This document shows, in pieces, positions 37,470-46,269 of a DNA stretch of 64,000 bases. How positions within the stretch are numbered: the first letter of the stretch is position 1; every line of letters begins with the position of its first letter. The notes below the pieces were generated by a model. The model worked only from the letters and a program-made list of their open reading frames with translations, was not told where the DNA came from and made no database searches. The stretch covers positions 1 to 64,000 of the forward strand of contig JBAQPU010000051.1 in NCBI GenBank assembly GCA_049306095.1, given 5' to 3'. The position numbers and the translations under genes were made by a program. Source of the stretch: UBA2336 sp049306095. Lineage in GTDB: Bacteria > Bacteroidota > Bacteroidia > Cytophagales > Cyclobacteriaceae.

Positions 37470-37984
37470 AATTCCTTTTTGGTAGATTGAAAAGCTGAGG
37501 CCACCACGGCTGCGCCTATCAGCGCTATCAGTAAGAGAATTCCCGCCACCTCAAAAGCAAACATATAGTCTGTCATGAGAAGAATTCCGATGTGGTTGAT
37601 AAACGTATATTGCGAAGTGACCGTTTGGTTGGTGGTGGCGAAGGTGGCTTCAGAAAATAATTTTAAAAGAAGACCAAAGAAGAATAACCCTGCGGCAATT
37701 CCTGATAACCAGTTTTGATTTTTCACTACCAGCGGCTTTCCTGAAATTTTAGAAGTAAGCATCACACCGAAAATAATGAGCACAACAATGCCTCCTGCAT
37801 AAATCAAAATTTGAGTTACCGCAATGAACTCCGCATTCAAAAAAATAAAAATTCCGGCAATGGCCAGCAGGCAGGTGATGAGCATCAATGCCCCATAAAA
37901 AACATTTCGTGTGAAGAGTATTCCAATGGCTGAAACAGCGGCCAGGGTCTCCAAAAAATAAAATATGACAGTGTGTGCAGTCAT
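37466..37984 (-). CDS. nuoJ: NADH-quinone oxidoreductase subunit J
   Basis: A 172-residue five-helix subunit, containing the LIYAGGIVVLIIFGVMLTS region with the pi-bulge helix. It overlaps nuoI by 4 nt and nuoK by 4 nt. Confidence 0.94.
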   Translation of the reverse strand: MTAHTVIFYFLETLAAVSAIGILFTRNVFYGALMLITCLLAIAGIFIFLNAEFIAVTQILIYAGGIVVLIIFGVMLTSKISGKPLVVKNQNWLSGIAAGLFFFGLLLKLFSEATFATTNQTVTSQYTFINHIGILLMTDYMFAFEVAGILLLIALIGAAVVASAFQSTKKEL

Positions 37985-38634
37985 GATCCGGGAGGCTTGA
38001 TTCTGGGTTTGAAAACCGGTTTGGCCGGTTTGGGTGCTTCTGTTGTCGCGGTAGGCACTACGGGTTGGGCGATCGGTTTGGCCTTTTGACGCTCCTCCAG
38101 CAATTTCTTCTTTTCTTCAATTTCTCCCGGAGACATTTCCGCAAAAGGAAAATTATGCTGACGGATATCAAACACACTGAAATCGTACGTCTTGGTCATG
38201 GTCAGGCATTCTGTCGGGCATACTGTAGTGCAAAGTCCGCAGAAACAACACTTGCCCATGTCAATATCAAATTTGGCCGCGTAAATTCTTTTTGGCGTGC
38301 CATCAGAAGTTCTCCCGATTTCCTCAGTAGCTCTAATCGGTTCAATGGTGATGCAATCTACGGGACAAATTTTTGCACACTTATCGCATACAATGCAATC
38401 ATCAATTTCATTATGCAACTGGTAGCGACCGGTATCCGGCACGGGCAGTTCGGCATGAGGGTATTGAATGGTGGCAATCCCATCCGGTTTATCAAAGTAG
38501 GAAGTATCCTGAATTGAAAGAGGCTTTTTGCTCGTGCGTGCTTTTAAGATGTGCTGAAAGGTTATACGTAAGCCTGCCCACAAAGAGTGAGCCGTGTTCG
38601 CAATTGTTTTCCAGTATCCTTTGTTTCGCTTCAT
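37981..38634 (-). CDS. nuoI: NADH-quinone oxidoreductase subunit I (ferredoxin-type)
   Basis: Carries two 4Fe-4S clusters on the peripheral arm. The clusters are read as C80, C83, C86, C90 and C129, C132, C135, C139 (both CxxCxxCxxxCP). The 217-residue protein ends in a Pro/Ala/Lys-rich tail of about 50 residues (KPIAQPVVPTATTEAPKPAK...), which is longer than in E. coli NuoI. It starts 45 nt after the inserted histidine-kinase gene. Confidence 0.96.
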   Translation of the reverse strand: MKRNKGYWKTIANTAHSLWAGLRITFQHILKARTSKKPLSIQDTSYFDKPDGIATIQYPHAELPVPDTGRYQLHNEIDDCIVCDKCAKICPVDCITIEPIRATEEIGRTSDGTPKRIYAAKFDIDMGKCCFCGLCTTVCPTECLTMTKTYDFSVFDIRQHNFPFAEMSPGEIEEKKKLLEERQKAKPIAQPVVPTATTEAPKPAKPVFKPRIKPPGS

Positions 38635-38679
38635 TGCCGCGAAAGCAAAAATAAGGGAAAGACATGAACTATTGGAGCG

Positions 38680-40743
38680 TTACGAGGCTTTTGGAACGGT
38701 AAACCAGAAGGTGCTTCCTTTGTTCTCCTGGCTCTCAACCCAAATGCGGCCACCGTTCTTTTCAACGAATTCCTTGCACAGGATAAGCCCCAGACCTGTA
38801 CCTTTTTCGTTGGCTGTGCCTCGGGTGCTGTACGGATTAATTTTATCGAAAAGTTTCTTTTGGATATCGTCACTCATGCCAATGCCGTTGTCGCGAATAG
38901 CCACAACCCATTCTTTACCTTTTGCTTCGGCAGACACCGTTATTTCTCCGCCATCGTTGGTGAATTTTATAGCGTTGGTCAGAAGGTTGCGGATAACCAG
39001 GTTAATGGTGTTACTGTCGCCATACCCGATGGCATTTTCAGGAACACTGTTGGTCATTTTAATTTTTTTGGTTTGGATGGCCCCGGTCAGCTCAATATTT
39101 TCTTCAACAATTTTATGAAGCGCTACGTTGCCCGACTGCAGGTTCATTTTATCCATTTGCAGTACGGTCCAATCGAGGAGATTGTTCATCAACGATCGGG
39201 TGTGGTTGAAGCGAACGCGTAGTTCCTTAATAGCAACAGGAAGTTCATGTGAGGCAATGGCTCCTCTATCCAACAAATCCATGAGTCCGGCCAAGGCATT
39301 AATGGGCGACCGTAAATCGTGTGATATAATGGAGAAAAACTTATCCTTAACTTCATTCAGTTGCTCCAGTTCTTTACTTCGTTTCTCCATTTCCTCCTGG
39401 TGCTGAAGCAGGAGTGCGTTGATTTGTTTTCTTCGCTGGCCACTTCTGTAGACCGATATCAGCAGAATTCCTGCCAGGGCTACTACAACCACTAAAATAT
39501 TTCTGATAAATTCAGTTTTTCGAAGTTCCGATTTCTGGATTTCTTCAATCCTTGTCAGGGTCGCAATCTGGTCATCGCGTGTTGCCGTTTCAAATTGGAT
39601 TTGATCGCGTAAAAGTTTCTGATGCATTTCATTGCTGTACAGACTATCGTCAAGAGCTTTAAACTGTTTAAAGTACTCTAATGACTTTTTGAAGTCGCCC
39701 TCATTCTCCCAAAGGATAGAAAGCTGCTTATAACACGCAATTTCAAGTACCCGGGCATTTATTTCGCGGGCAAGCGCAACAGCTTTTTCAATGTAGCTCA
39801 GGGCTTCATGGTATTTTTTTTGTTGAATGAACACGCTGCCCCTTCCAAGATCGACCTCGGCAATTCCTAATTTATTACCGGTTAATTGGTGGATTTTATA
39901 AGTGGAGTCATAGTACACAAATGCTTTTTCGTATTCGCCCTTGTACATGTAAACCTTGGCAATCTTTGATAACGTTTTCGGTTGGAGTTCTTTTAAAGAT
40001 GAAAGCGGATCAGTGCGTAAAATTTGTTTGCTTTCCTCCATGGAGAGCGTAAGGTAATGTAATGCTGAGTCATATTCGCCCATTCTCAGATTTACGTCTC
40101 CGATTTCGTCATTTGAATAAGGCCCGCCTTCTATGTCTTTAATTTGCAAACTTATTTTTTGTGATAACAGTAAATGCCGGAGCGCTGCTTCGTATTGCCC
40201 TAATTCTTTAAATACCCTTCCAACATTGTGCAGTGCAATGTTCATGTATAACGTATCGTTTGGTGTTTTGGCACATTGTTGCAAAATCTTGTAAGCCTGC
40301 GTGAAATAATGATAGGCTTCGTCATACTCGCCAATCTCATAGTAATAATTACCGATGTTATTATGACTGAGTGCAATACCAGAGCTATCGGACATGATGA
40401 TGGCTAATTGCAAACTTTTTGTTTCGTAATTTAAAGCAGAAGTGAAATCGCCCCTCAGGCCATTGTTAAGCGCAAGTTGTTGGTTGGCACGATACTTTAA
40501 TTTTTTATTTTCTGATTTAATGGCTAATCCTTCAGCCTCTTTGGCGTATTGTGTACTTTTTTGAAAATCGCTGAAAAGATATAAATCTGCTAAGCGAATC
40601 AAGGTAGTGATTCGCGTTGTGTCATGAATGTTTCGGGTTAACAGCCGTTCAAGACTGTCAACAGTATTTTTTTGGCCAAGACAAGCTGTTATTCCTCCGA
40701 GGAAAAGAATGGATATTAGCAATATTGATTTTAAGCTCTTCAC
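38680..40743 (-). CDS. TPR sensor histidine kinase inside the nuo operon
   Basis: A full hybrid sensor: signal/anchor segment (about 1-25), a TPR array (about 30-350), a transmembrane segment (about 412-432), a coiled coil, the phospho-acceptor H475 in FFSIISHDLRSPINAL, and a complete ATPase domain with NLVIRNLLTNAIKF, IRDNGIGM and GTGLGLIL boxes. It has 687 residues from the GTG at 40743. That GTG overlaps the nuoH stop (GTGA), the usual sign of translational coupling. An earlier ATG frame to 40815 would overlap nuoH by 76 nt and is less likely. No response regulator is adjacent. It separates nuoH from nuoI, which are normally neighbours. Confidence 0.9.
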   Translation of the reverse strand: MKSLKSILLISILFLGGITACLGQKNTVDSLERLLTRNIHDTTRITTLIRLADLYLFSDFQKSTQYAKEAEGLAIKSENKKLKYRANQQLALNNGLRGDFTSALNYETKSLQLAIIMSDSSGIALSHNNIGNYYYEIGEYDEAYHYFTQAYKILQQCAKTPNDTLYMNIALHNVGRVFKELGQYEAALRHLLLSQKISLQIKDIEGGPYSNDEIGDVNLRMGEYDSALHYLTLSMEESKQILRTDPLSSLKELQPKTLSKIAKVYMYKGEYEKAFVYYDSTYKIHQLTGNKLGIAEVDLGRGSVFIQQKKYHEALSYIEKAVALAREINARVLEIACYKQLSILWENEGDFKKSLEYFKQFKALDDSLYSNEMHQKLLRDQIQFETATRDDQIATLTRIEEIQKSELRKTEFIRNILVVVVALAGILLISVYRSGQRRKQINALLLQHQEEMEKRSKELEQLNEVKDKFFSIISHDLRSPINALAGLMDLLDRGAIASHELPVAIKELRVRFNHTRSLMNNLLDWTVLQMDKMNLQSGNVALHKIVEENIELTGAIQTKKIKMTNSVPENAIGYGDSNTINLVIRNLLTNAIKFTNDGGEITVSAEAKGKEWVVAIRDNGIGMSDDIQKKLFDKINPYSTRGTANEKGTGLGLILCKEFVEKNGGRIWVESQENKGSTFWFTVPKAS

Positions 40744-41843
40744 GCGACAATCGTTAATTTCCAAAATCCGCATAAAATTATTAAAGCCAAAGCAGCAGGC
40801 GTTAAATATTTCCAACTAAGCTTCATCAGTTGATCAATGCGCAAACGCGGGAAAGTCCAGCGCACCCACATTTGCAGTCCCACGAGGCCTAGCGCCTTCA
40901 ATAGTAGCCAAAAAATTCCCCATGCATTTGCCGCAAACGTTCCGGGTGTACCGGTGGTCCATTCGGCCAGTCTGACGGATCCTATGTTTGGCAAGGGGGT
41001 GCCCCAGCTTCCAAGAAAAAGTATGGAGCCCAGGAGGCTAACCAGCAGCATCATGCCGTACTCGGCAAGCATAAGCGATGCCCACCGGAAGCCTGAGTAT
41101 TCGGTATGGTAGCCGCCCACTAATTCAGATTCGGCCTCGGGTAAATCAAAGGGAGCCCGGTTTGATTCGGCCAATGACGCGATAAAAAAGATAATGAATG
41201 AGAAGAACAACAAGGGCATTCGGAAAATATTCCAGGTAAGGAACCCGCCTGCATGTGTTGTTTCTATTCCCAACGATTGTATTCCAAACAAAAATTGAGG
41301 TTGTGCAGATAAATGACTTTGCTGATAGGAAATTTCCTGGAGGTTGAGGGTCTCACCCACCATACATACCGTCAGCACGGAAAGTCCAAGCGGAACTTCG
41401 TACGAAATAATTTGAGCAGCAGCCCGGAATGCACCCAACGTACTGTACTTGTTGTTTGAGCTCCAACCGGCAATGATGATCCCGATTACGTCAAGAGAAA
41501 TAAAGGCCAGCAAAAAAAATAGTCCTGACAAAATTCCCGAGCCAGCCCATGTTGGTGACAGGGGAAGAACAGAAAATCCTGTAAACACGGCTGCAAAAAC
41601 TAAAAGAGGTGCAAGTTTGAAAAGCCGGGCATCGGCCTGTGCGGGAACAATATCTTCTTTCTGGATAAACTTAATGCCATCGGCAATGGATTGGAGCAAA
41701 CCATACTTCCCTGTTTCCATTGGCCCAAGCCTGTCTTGAATAAATGCCGAAATCTTTCTTTCTGCGTATACGGCAAAAATAAAGTAGACTAAGAAAAAGG
41801 GCAGAATGAATATAATCGTGCTCACGGCATTTACTTCAGCCAC
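40740..41843 (-). CDS. nuoH: NADH-quinone oxidoreductase subunit H
   Basis: A 367-residue membrane subunit of the quinone site, with about eight helices. Typical motifs include AERKISAFIQDRLGP, RAPFDLPEAESELVGGYHTEYSG and a PRLRIDQLMKLSWK segment near the C-terminus. It starts at a GTG at 41843, 59 nt downstream of murI. nuoA-G are not upstream. Confidence 0.96.
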   Translation of the reverse strand: MAEVNAVSTIIFILPFFLVYFIFAVYAERKISAFIQDRLGPMETGKYGLLQSIADGIKFIQKEDIVPAQADARLFKLAPLLVFAAVFTGFSVLPLSPTWAGSGILSGLFFLLAFISLDVIGIIIAGWSSNNKYSTLGAFRAAAQIISYEVPLGLSVLTVCMVGETLNLQEISYQQSHLSAQPQFLFGIQSLGIETTHAGGFLTWNIFRMPLLFFSFIIFFIASLAESNRAPFDLPEAESELVGGYHTEYSGFRWASLMLAEYGMMLLVSLLGSILFLGSWGTPLPNIGSVRLAEWTTGTPGTFAANAWGIFWLLLKALGLVGLQMWVRWTFPRLRIDQLMKLSWKYLTPAALALIILCGFWKLTIVA

Positions 41844-41902
41844 ACAAATTGGCCAATTTTTTCGATCTATTTTGTTGAATAGTTCACTAAATGGTACATG
41901 CT

Positions 41903-42715
41903 TTAATTCCAGAGAGGATGTTTTTCGAGGTGAACCAGTTCGTGGAAGAAAAGCCGGGTGGAGGCTTCAAAGGAGGATGTATAGTCTGATACCAAAAACT
42001 GGTGTTGTGGTACCAGGGTGCTGGTGTTAAGCAGGTTAGTTTGTGTCAGGTGATTTTTAAGTGCAGCCGCTACCACTTCCGATGAATCAAGAATGGGAAT
42101 ACGGCTTTTGTAAAAATCATGAATTTCATTTTTGATCAACGGGTAATGCGTGCAGGCCAGTATAAGGGCTTCAATATTCTTCAATTCCGGATCGGCCAGG
42201 TATTGAGCAATAATCTCGTGACTGATTTGATTATCAAAAAAACCTTCTTCGATCATGGGTGCCAGCAACGGGGTAGCCAGTGAATGAAGTGAAATGCTTT
42301 TATTGGCTTCCTCTATTTTCCGGTGATAAACGCCCGACTGTACAGTTCGTTTGGTACCGATAAGCCCCACATGCTTTTCTCCGTAATCACTAATCACCAG
42401 GTTAATCATCGGGTCTATTACATTAATAATTTTAACCGATCGAACGTACTCTTTTAAAAGTTCGTAGGCGGCTGAACTTGCCGAGTTGCAGGCGATAACA
42501 ATTACTTTGCAACCCTTTTTGAGAAGTACGTCAGCAATTTTTATTGAGTAAGCCTGAATGGCGGCTTCTGACTTATCTCCGTAAGGAAGGTGTGCGGTAT
42601 CTCCGAAGTAAACCAGACTTTCATTGGGCAGCAACGTTTTAATAGCGTGCGCAACCGTAAGACCGCCAATACCGCTGTCGAAAATACCAATGGGTGCTGC
42701 TGAAGAAAGGCTCAA
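41903..42715 (-). CDS. murI: glutamate racemase
   Basis: Interconverts L- and D-glutamate for peptidoglycan. The two catalytic cysteines are C76 (IACNSAS) and C188 (ACTHYP), and the N-terminal FDSGIGGLTV loop is present. The length of 270 residues is normal. The only plausible start is a TTG at 42715. It lies just upstream of nuoH on the same strand. Confidence 0.95.
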   Translation of the reverse strand: MSLSSAAPIGIFDSGIGGLTVAHAIKTLLPNESLVYFGDTAHLPYGDKSEAAIQAYSIKIADVLLKKGCKVIVIACNSASSAAYELLKEYVRSVKIINVIDPMINLVISDYGEKHVGLIGTKRTVQSGVYHRKIEEANKSISLHSLATPLLAPMIEEGFFDNQISHEIIAQYLADPELKNIEALILACTHYPLIKNEIHDFYKSRIPILDSSEVVAAALKNHLTQTNLLNTSTLVPQHQFLVSDYTSSFEASTRLFFHELVHLEKHPLWN

Positions 42716-42773
42716 AGAGTTAAATTTTCACAAATAAAGTAAACATTTAGGAATGCTGGACTCCTCTATAAAT

Positions 42774-42804
42774 AAAGAACCCCATCGTTTTCATGGGGCT
42801 CTTT
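42774..42804 (-). terminator. terminator of the zinc-ribbon membrane protein gene
   Basis: AAAGAACCCCAT (42774-42785) pairs with ATGGGGCTCTTT (42793-42804) with one mismatch. It lies 22 nt past the stop of the minus-strand gene and is followed by T-rich sequence on that strand. Confidence 0.75.
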
Positions 42805-42826
42805 AAAATTTTAATGATCTGTTTTG

Positions 42827-43573
42827 TTATTTGACGTTGTCCGAAAGCTTGGCCAGTTTAACTTCCCTCGCCTCGCGGTGATTACAAAAATCACATTTAT
42901 AATGTTTCAGCAATAACCCGGTTTCATTGGACGTAGGTTTTACTTCAATTTCTTCGCGGTCAATTTTTAAGGTGTAGTACCCGCATTCTGAGCATTCTTC
43001 GGCATGTTGATAGGCGCTATATTTTTCAACTTTCTTAAACCCGGTTTGGTCATCAATCCAAACGTCATAATCAACGGAGTGAATATTTGCTTCTTCTGTA
43101 ATCTGATCGGCCTCCAGGTGAATATCTTCCTCGTCTTCACTCAGCTTACGCATTTTATTACCAGCCGGTGATATCCGCGGTGTTGTGCGTAGTTTGTGCA
43201 GTCGCTTTTCAACATATTTCGGATAGTAGATGCGCACCATGCTGTAAAAAATAAAGTACGCAATAATGGCAAGACTTACAGTAATGAAAATCCGTACATA
43301 AAAGAAGAGCATGCCACGGGCTGTGGAGGTAATCCGTTCCGTAAATACGGAGTTGGAGAACAGTAAAGCCGCCAGAATAAAGGCAATGACAGCATACCAG
43401 AAATAGCGGATTTCGTGAAGGTTTACGTAATCGTATTTCTCCTTATAATCCTTGATTTGAAGAACTTTGAATTCATGGTATAACAGCACCAGTACGCCAA
43501 GGCCGATAAACAAAAAGCAGCCGCGTAACATATAATAGTCCCATGAAGCAAGAAAAGCATGATTAACTTCCAT
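42827..43573 (-). CDS. membrane protein with C-terminal zinc ribbon
   Basis: 248 residues with three hydrophobic segments (about 17-32, 57-74 and 88-112), a basic and acidic linker, then a ribbon with C194/C197 (CSEC) and C227/C230 (CDFC) separated by about 30 residues, which fits a four-cysteine zinc site. I do not recognise a named family. It is divergent from fabI across a 126-bp gap. Confidence 0.7.
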   Translation of the reverse strand: MEVNHAFLASWDYYMLRGCFLFIGLGVLVLLYHEFKVLQIKDYKEKYDYVNLHEIRYFWYAVIAFILAALLFSNSVFTERITSTARGMLFFYVRIFITVSLAIIAYFIFYSMVRIYYPKYVEKRLHKLRTTPRISPAGNKMRKLSEDEEDIHLEADQITEEANIHSVDYDVWIDDQTGFKKVEKYSAYQHAEECSECGYYTLKIDREEIEVKPTSNETGLLLKHYKCDFCNHREAREVKLAKLSDNVK

Positions 43574-43663
43574 ACCGGTTTGAGGGTTTAAACTGTCTCA
43601 ATTTATTAAAATCTTTGAGAACTCTGCATATTCCGGATGATCTTGTTTTTTATGCAATTCGGT

Positions 43664-43680
43664 ACAATTTGTATAATTGT
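43664..43680. promoter_or_regulatory. short palindrome in the fabI promoter region
   Basis: ACAATT (43664-43669) and AATTGT (43675-43680) form a perfect 6-bp inverted repeat with a 5-bp spacer, enclosing TATAAT-like sequence 20 bp before the fabI ATG. It could be an operator or simply an A+T-rich promoter. Confidence 0.35.
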
Positions 43681-43699
43681 GGAATAAATCATCCACAAC

Positions 43700-44512
43700 A
43701 TGGCCAATAACCTACTTAAAGGAAAACGCGGAATCATTTTTGGTGCCCTTGACGAGAACTCAATTGCTTGGAAAACAGCCCTTAAGGTGCGGGATGAAGG
43801 GGGTAGTTTTACACTAACCAATGCCCCAATTGCCATGCGGATGGGTAAAATCAATGAACTGGCTAAGGCTTGCCATGCCGAAATAATTCCGGCCGATGCC
43901 ACCTCAGAAGAGGATTTAAACACCCTGTTCACCAAGTCAATGGATATCCTGGGTGGTAAACTTGACTTTGTACTGCACTCCATCGGCATGAGCCCCAATG
44001 TTAGAAAAGACAAAGCTTACGGTGATCTGAACTATGAATGGTTTTTAAAGACACTGGATATTTCCGGACTTTCGTTTCATAAAGTGATGCAAACTGCTGA
44101 AAAGGCCGATGCCATGAATGAATGGGGTTCGATCGTTGCACTCAGCTACATTGCTGCGCAACGGACGTTTCCAGATTATTCCGACATGGCCCAGGCTAAG
44201 TCTGTATTGGAGTCGATCGCCCGCAGCTATGGGTACCGTTTTGGTAAGCTGAAAAAAGTGCGCGTGAATACCATTTCACAGTCGCCAACCAAAACGACAG
44301 CCGGAGCAGGCATTTCTGGCTTTGATGTTTTTTATGACTATGCTCAAATGATGTCGCCACTGGGTAATGCCCCGGCCGAAGAATGTGCCAGCTACATTGT
44401 GGCCATGTTTTCAGATTTCACCCGGTTTGTGACAATGCAAAACCTGATGCACGATGGCGGATTCTCTTCAACAGGAATTACGGAAGAATTGGTTGAGCGG
44501 CTCTCCAGGTAA
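43700..44512 (+). CDS. fabI: enoyl-[acyl-carrier-protein] reductase (NADH)
   Basis: Last reductive step of fatty-acid elongation. A short-chain reductase fold of 270 residues with the FabI cofactor motif GALDENSIAW and the catalytic Y-x6-K pair (Y160, K167), preceded by Y150. It is followed after 40 nt by ispE on the same strand. Confidence 0.96.
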   Translation: MANNLLKGKRGIIFGALDENSIAWKTALKVRDEGGSFTLTNAPIAMRMGKINELAKACHAEIIPADATSEEDLNTLFTKSMDILGGKLDFVLHSIGMSPNVRKDKAYGDLNYEWFLKTLDISGLSFHKVMQTAEKADAMNEWGSIVALSYIAAQRTFPDYSDMAQAKSVLESIARSYGYRFGKLKKVRVNTISQSPTKTTAGAGISGFDVFYDYAQMMSPLGNAPAEECASYIVAMFSDFTRFVTMQNLMHDGGFSSTGITEELVERLSR

Positions 44513-44552
44513 TCCGGTTAATACTGTACCGGTTGGTGATTAACCGGCTTGT

Positions 44553-45362
44553 ATGATTTCTTTTCCGCCCTGTAAAATCAACCTTGGCCTGAACGTTGTA
44601 AAAAAACGTCCGGATGGATACCATGATATTGAAACGTGTTTTTATCCGGTTCCCTGGACTGACATCCTTGAAATTATTCCATCGCAGACTTTTGAATTTA
44701 CACAATCCGGAATAGCGCTTCCCGGCAAACCGGATGAGAACCTTTGTGTGCAGGCATATCAGTTGCTGAAGAAAGATTTTAGTCTGCCGGCTGTTGCTAT
44801 TCACCTGCATAAGGTAATTCCTGCCGGTGCGGGCCTGGGTGGAGGTTCATCCAACGCAGCACACACCCTTCGATTACTCAATGAAGTGTTTCAATTGAAA
44901 ATTGAAACAACCGTATTGAAGAGCTATGCTTCAACATTAGGCAGCGATTGCGCTTTCTTTCTTGACGATAAGCCCATGTTGGGTACCGGCAGGGGAGAAG
45001 TATTGGAACAGGTTGAGGTGAGTCTTAACGCAAAATTTATTGTGCTTGTGAAACCGGATGTTCACATCTCAACCTCTGAAGCGTACGCAGCCATTGTTCC
45101 TGCTTTGCCGGAAAATCCTGTACGCGATGTGATAAAGAAAAATATTTCAGAGTGGGCCAATCACCTGAAAAATGACTTTGAGCCTGCGGTGTTAAAAAAA
45201 TATTCTTCGATTAAAGAGATCAAGGAAAAACTTTATGCGCTGGGAGCGCAGTATGCCAGTATGAGCGGATCGGGATCGGCAGTTTATGGATTGTTTGAAA
45301 AACCTATTGAATTGAAAGATCAATTTCCGGATGGGTTGTGTTGGAGCGGAATATTAAAATAA
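44553..45362 (+). CDS. ispE: 4-diphosphocytidyl-2-C-methyl-D-erythritol kinase
   Basis: GHMP kinase of the MEP isoprenoid pathway. The ATP loop PAGAGLGGGSSNAA is at 90-103, the N-terminal KINLGL motif includes the catalytic lysine, and the acidic GSDCAFFL segment and the C-terminal MSGSGSAVYGLF motif are present. It ends one nucleotide from the stop codon of the convergent DMT permease gene. Confidence 0.95.
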   Translation: MISFPPCKINLGLNVVKKRPDGYHDIETCFYPVPWTDILEIIPSQTFEFTQSGIALPGKPDENLCVQAYQLLKKDFSLPAVAIHLHKVIPAGAGLGGGSSNAAHTLRLLNEVFQLKIETTVLKSYASTLGSDCAFFLDDKPMLGTGRGEVLEQVEVSLNAKFIVLVKPDVHISTSEAYAAIVPALPENPVRDVIKKNISEWANHLKNDFEPAVLKKYSSIKEIKEKLYALGAQYASMSGSGSAVYGLFEKPIELKDQFPDGLCWSGILK

Positions 45363-45363
45363 A

Positions 45364-46269
45364 TCAAGGGCCCGTGTGAGGTAACGTGGCAGAAAATCGG
45401 TTCTTCACAAACGGATAAGCAACTACGGCACCCAGAATGACAAACGTGCCCACGTAAAAATTCCAACCCATTACTTCCTGTTCGCCAAAAACAAGCAGCG
45501 CGAGCACAATTCCGTACACAGGCTCGAGATTGAGCGTAAGCTGAATAAAAAATACCGAAAGTTTTTTGGTTAGGTTAATGGCAACTGCATAGGCATAGAC
45601 CGAACAAACCAATGAAAGAATGGCGATCCAAAGCCAGTCTGTTAGTGTTGGATGGAGGTGTAACGTTCCGTCAACCGACCAATACTCGGAATACAAGGGA
45701 AAGAATAAGGCTACACCAATACAAGCGCCAACCATTTCATAGAAGGTAATTGTGTAGGAACTCACGCGCGAAACCAGTTGCGAATTAATCACAGCAAATA
45801 TGGCGCAGGTTATACCGGAAAGTACTCCCAGGAAGAGCCCCATCGGGTATTGGAAATTGAATGAAAAAATAATGTACAACCCGATAATGACAGTAATGCC
45901 GAGGGCAAGCTCGACCCCGCGTATTTTACTTTTTTTGGCGAATGGTTCAAAGAGTGCCGCCCACAGTGAACAGGTGGCAAAACCCACCAGGCTTGTAGAG
46001 GGGTTGGAGATGCGCCCCGAAGCAAAAAAGGTTAGCCAATGTGCTGCCACAATAAGGCCTGTCAAGAGCAGCTTCATCAAATCGGAAGAAGAGACTTTAA
46101 ACGAATCGCGCAACAGCAAAATAACACCACCCATTCCTATTGCCGCGAGCAGGGTTCGGAAGAAAACCATTTCTACTGCGGGTATGGTAACAAGTTTTCC
46201 AAGGATGGCGGTAAATCCCCACAGGAAAACAACAAAGTGAAGTTTGACGTAATCGGTAGTTGTAACCAT
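45364..46269 (-). CDS. EamA/DMT-family permease
   Basis: About 300 residues with ten predicted helices in two EamA repeats; the start at ATG 46269 (MVTTTDYVKLHF) gives a standard N-terminus, whereas the longer frame reads into the upstream gene. Probably a drug/metabolite or nucleotide-sugar exporter; the substrate is unknown. The start overlaps the LptF/G stop by one nucleotide (TAATG). Confidence 0.88.
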   Translation of the reverse strand: MVTTTDYVKLHFVVFLWGFTAILGKLVTIPAVEMVFFRTLLAAIGMGGVILLLRDSFKVSSSDLMKLLLTGLIVAAHWLTFFASGRISNPSTSLVGFATCSLWAALFEPFAKKSKIRGVELALGITVIIGLYIIFSFNFQYPMGLFLGVLSGITCAIFAVINSQLVSRVSSYTITFYEMVGACIGVALFFPLYSEYWSVDGTLHLHPTLTDWLWIAILSLVCSVYAYAVAINLTKKLSVFFIQLTLNLEPVYGIVLALLVFGEQEVMGWNFYVGTFVILGAVVAYPFVKNRFSATLPHTGP

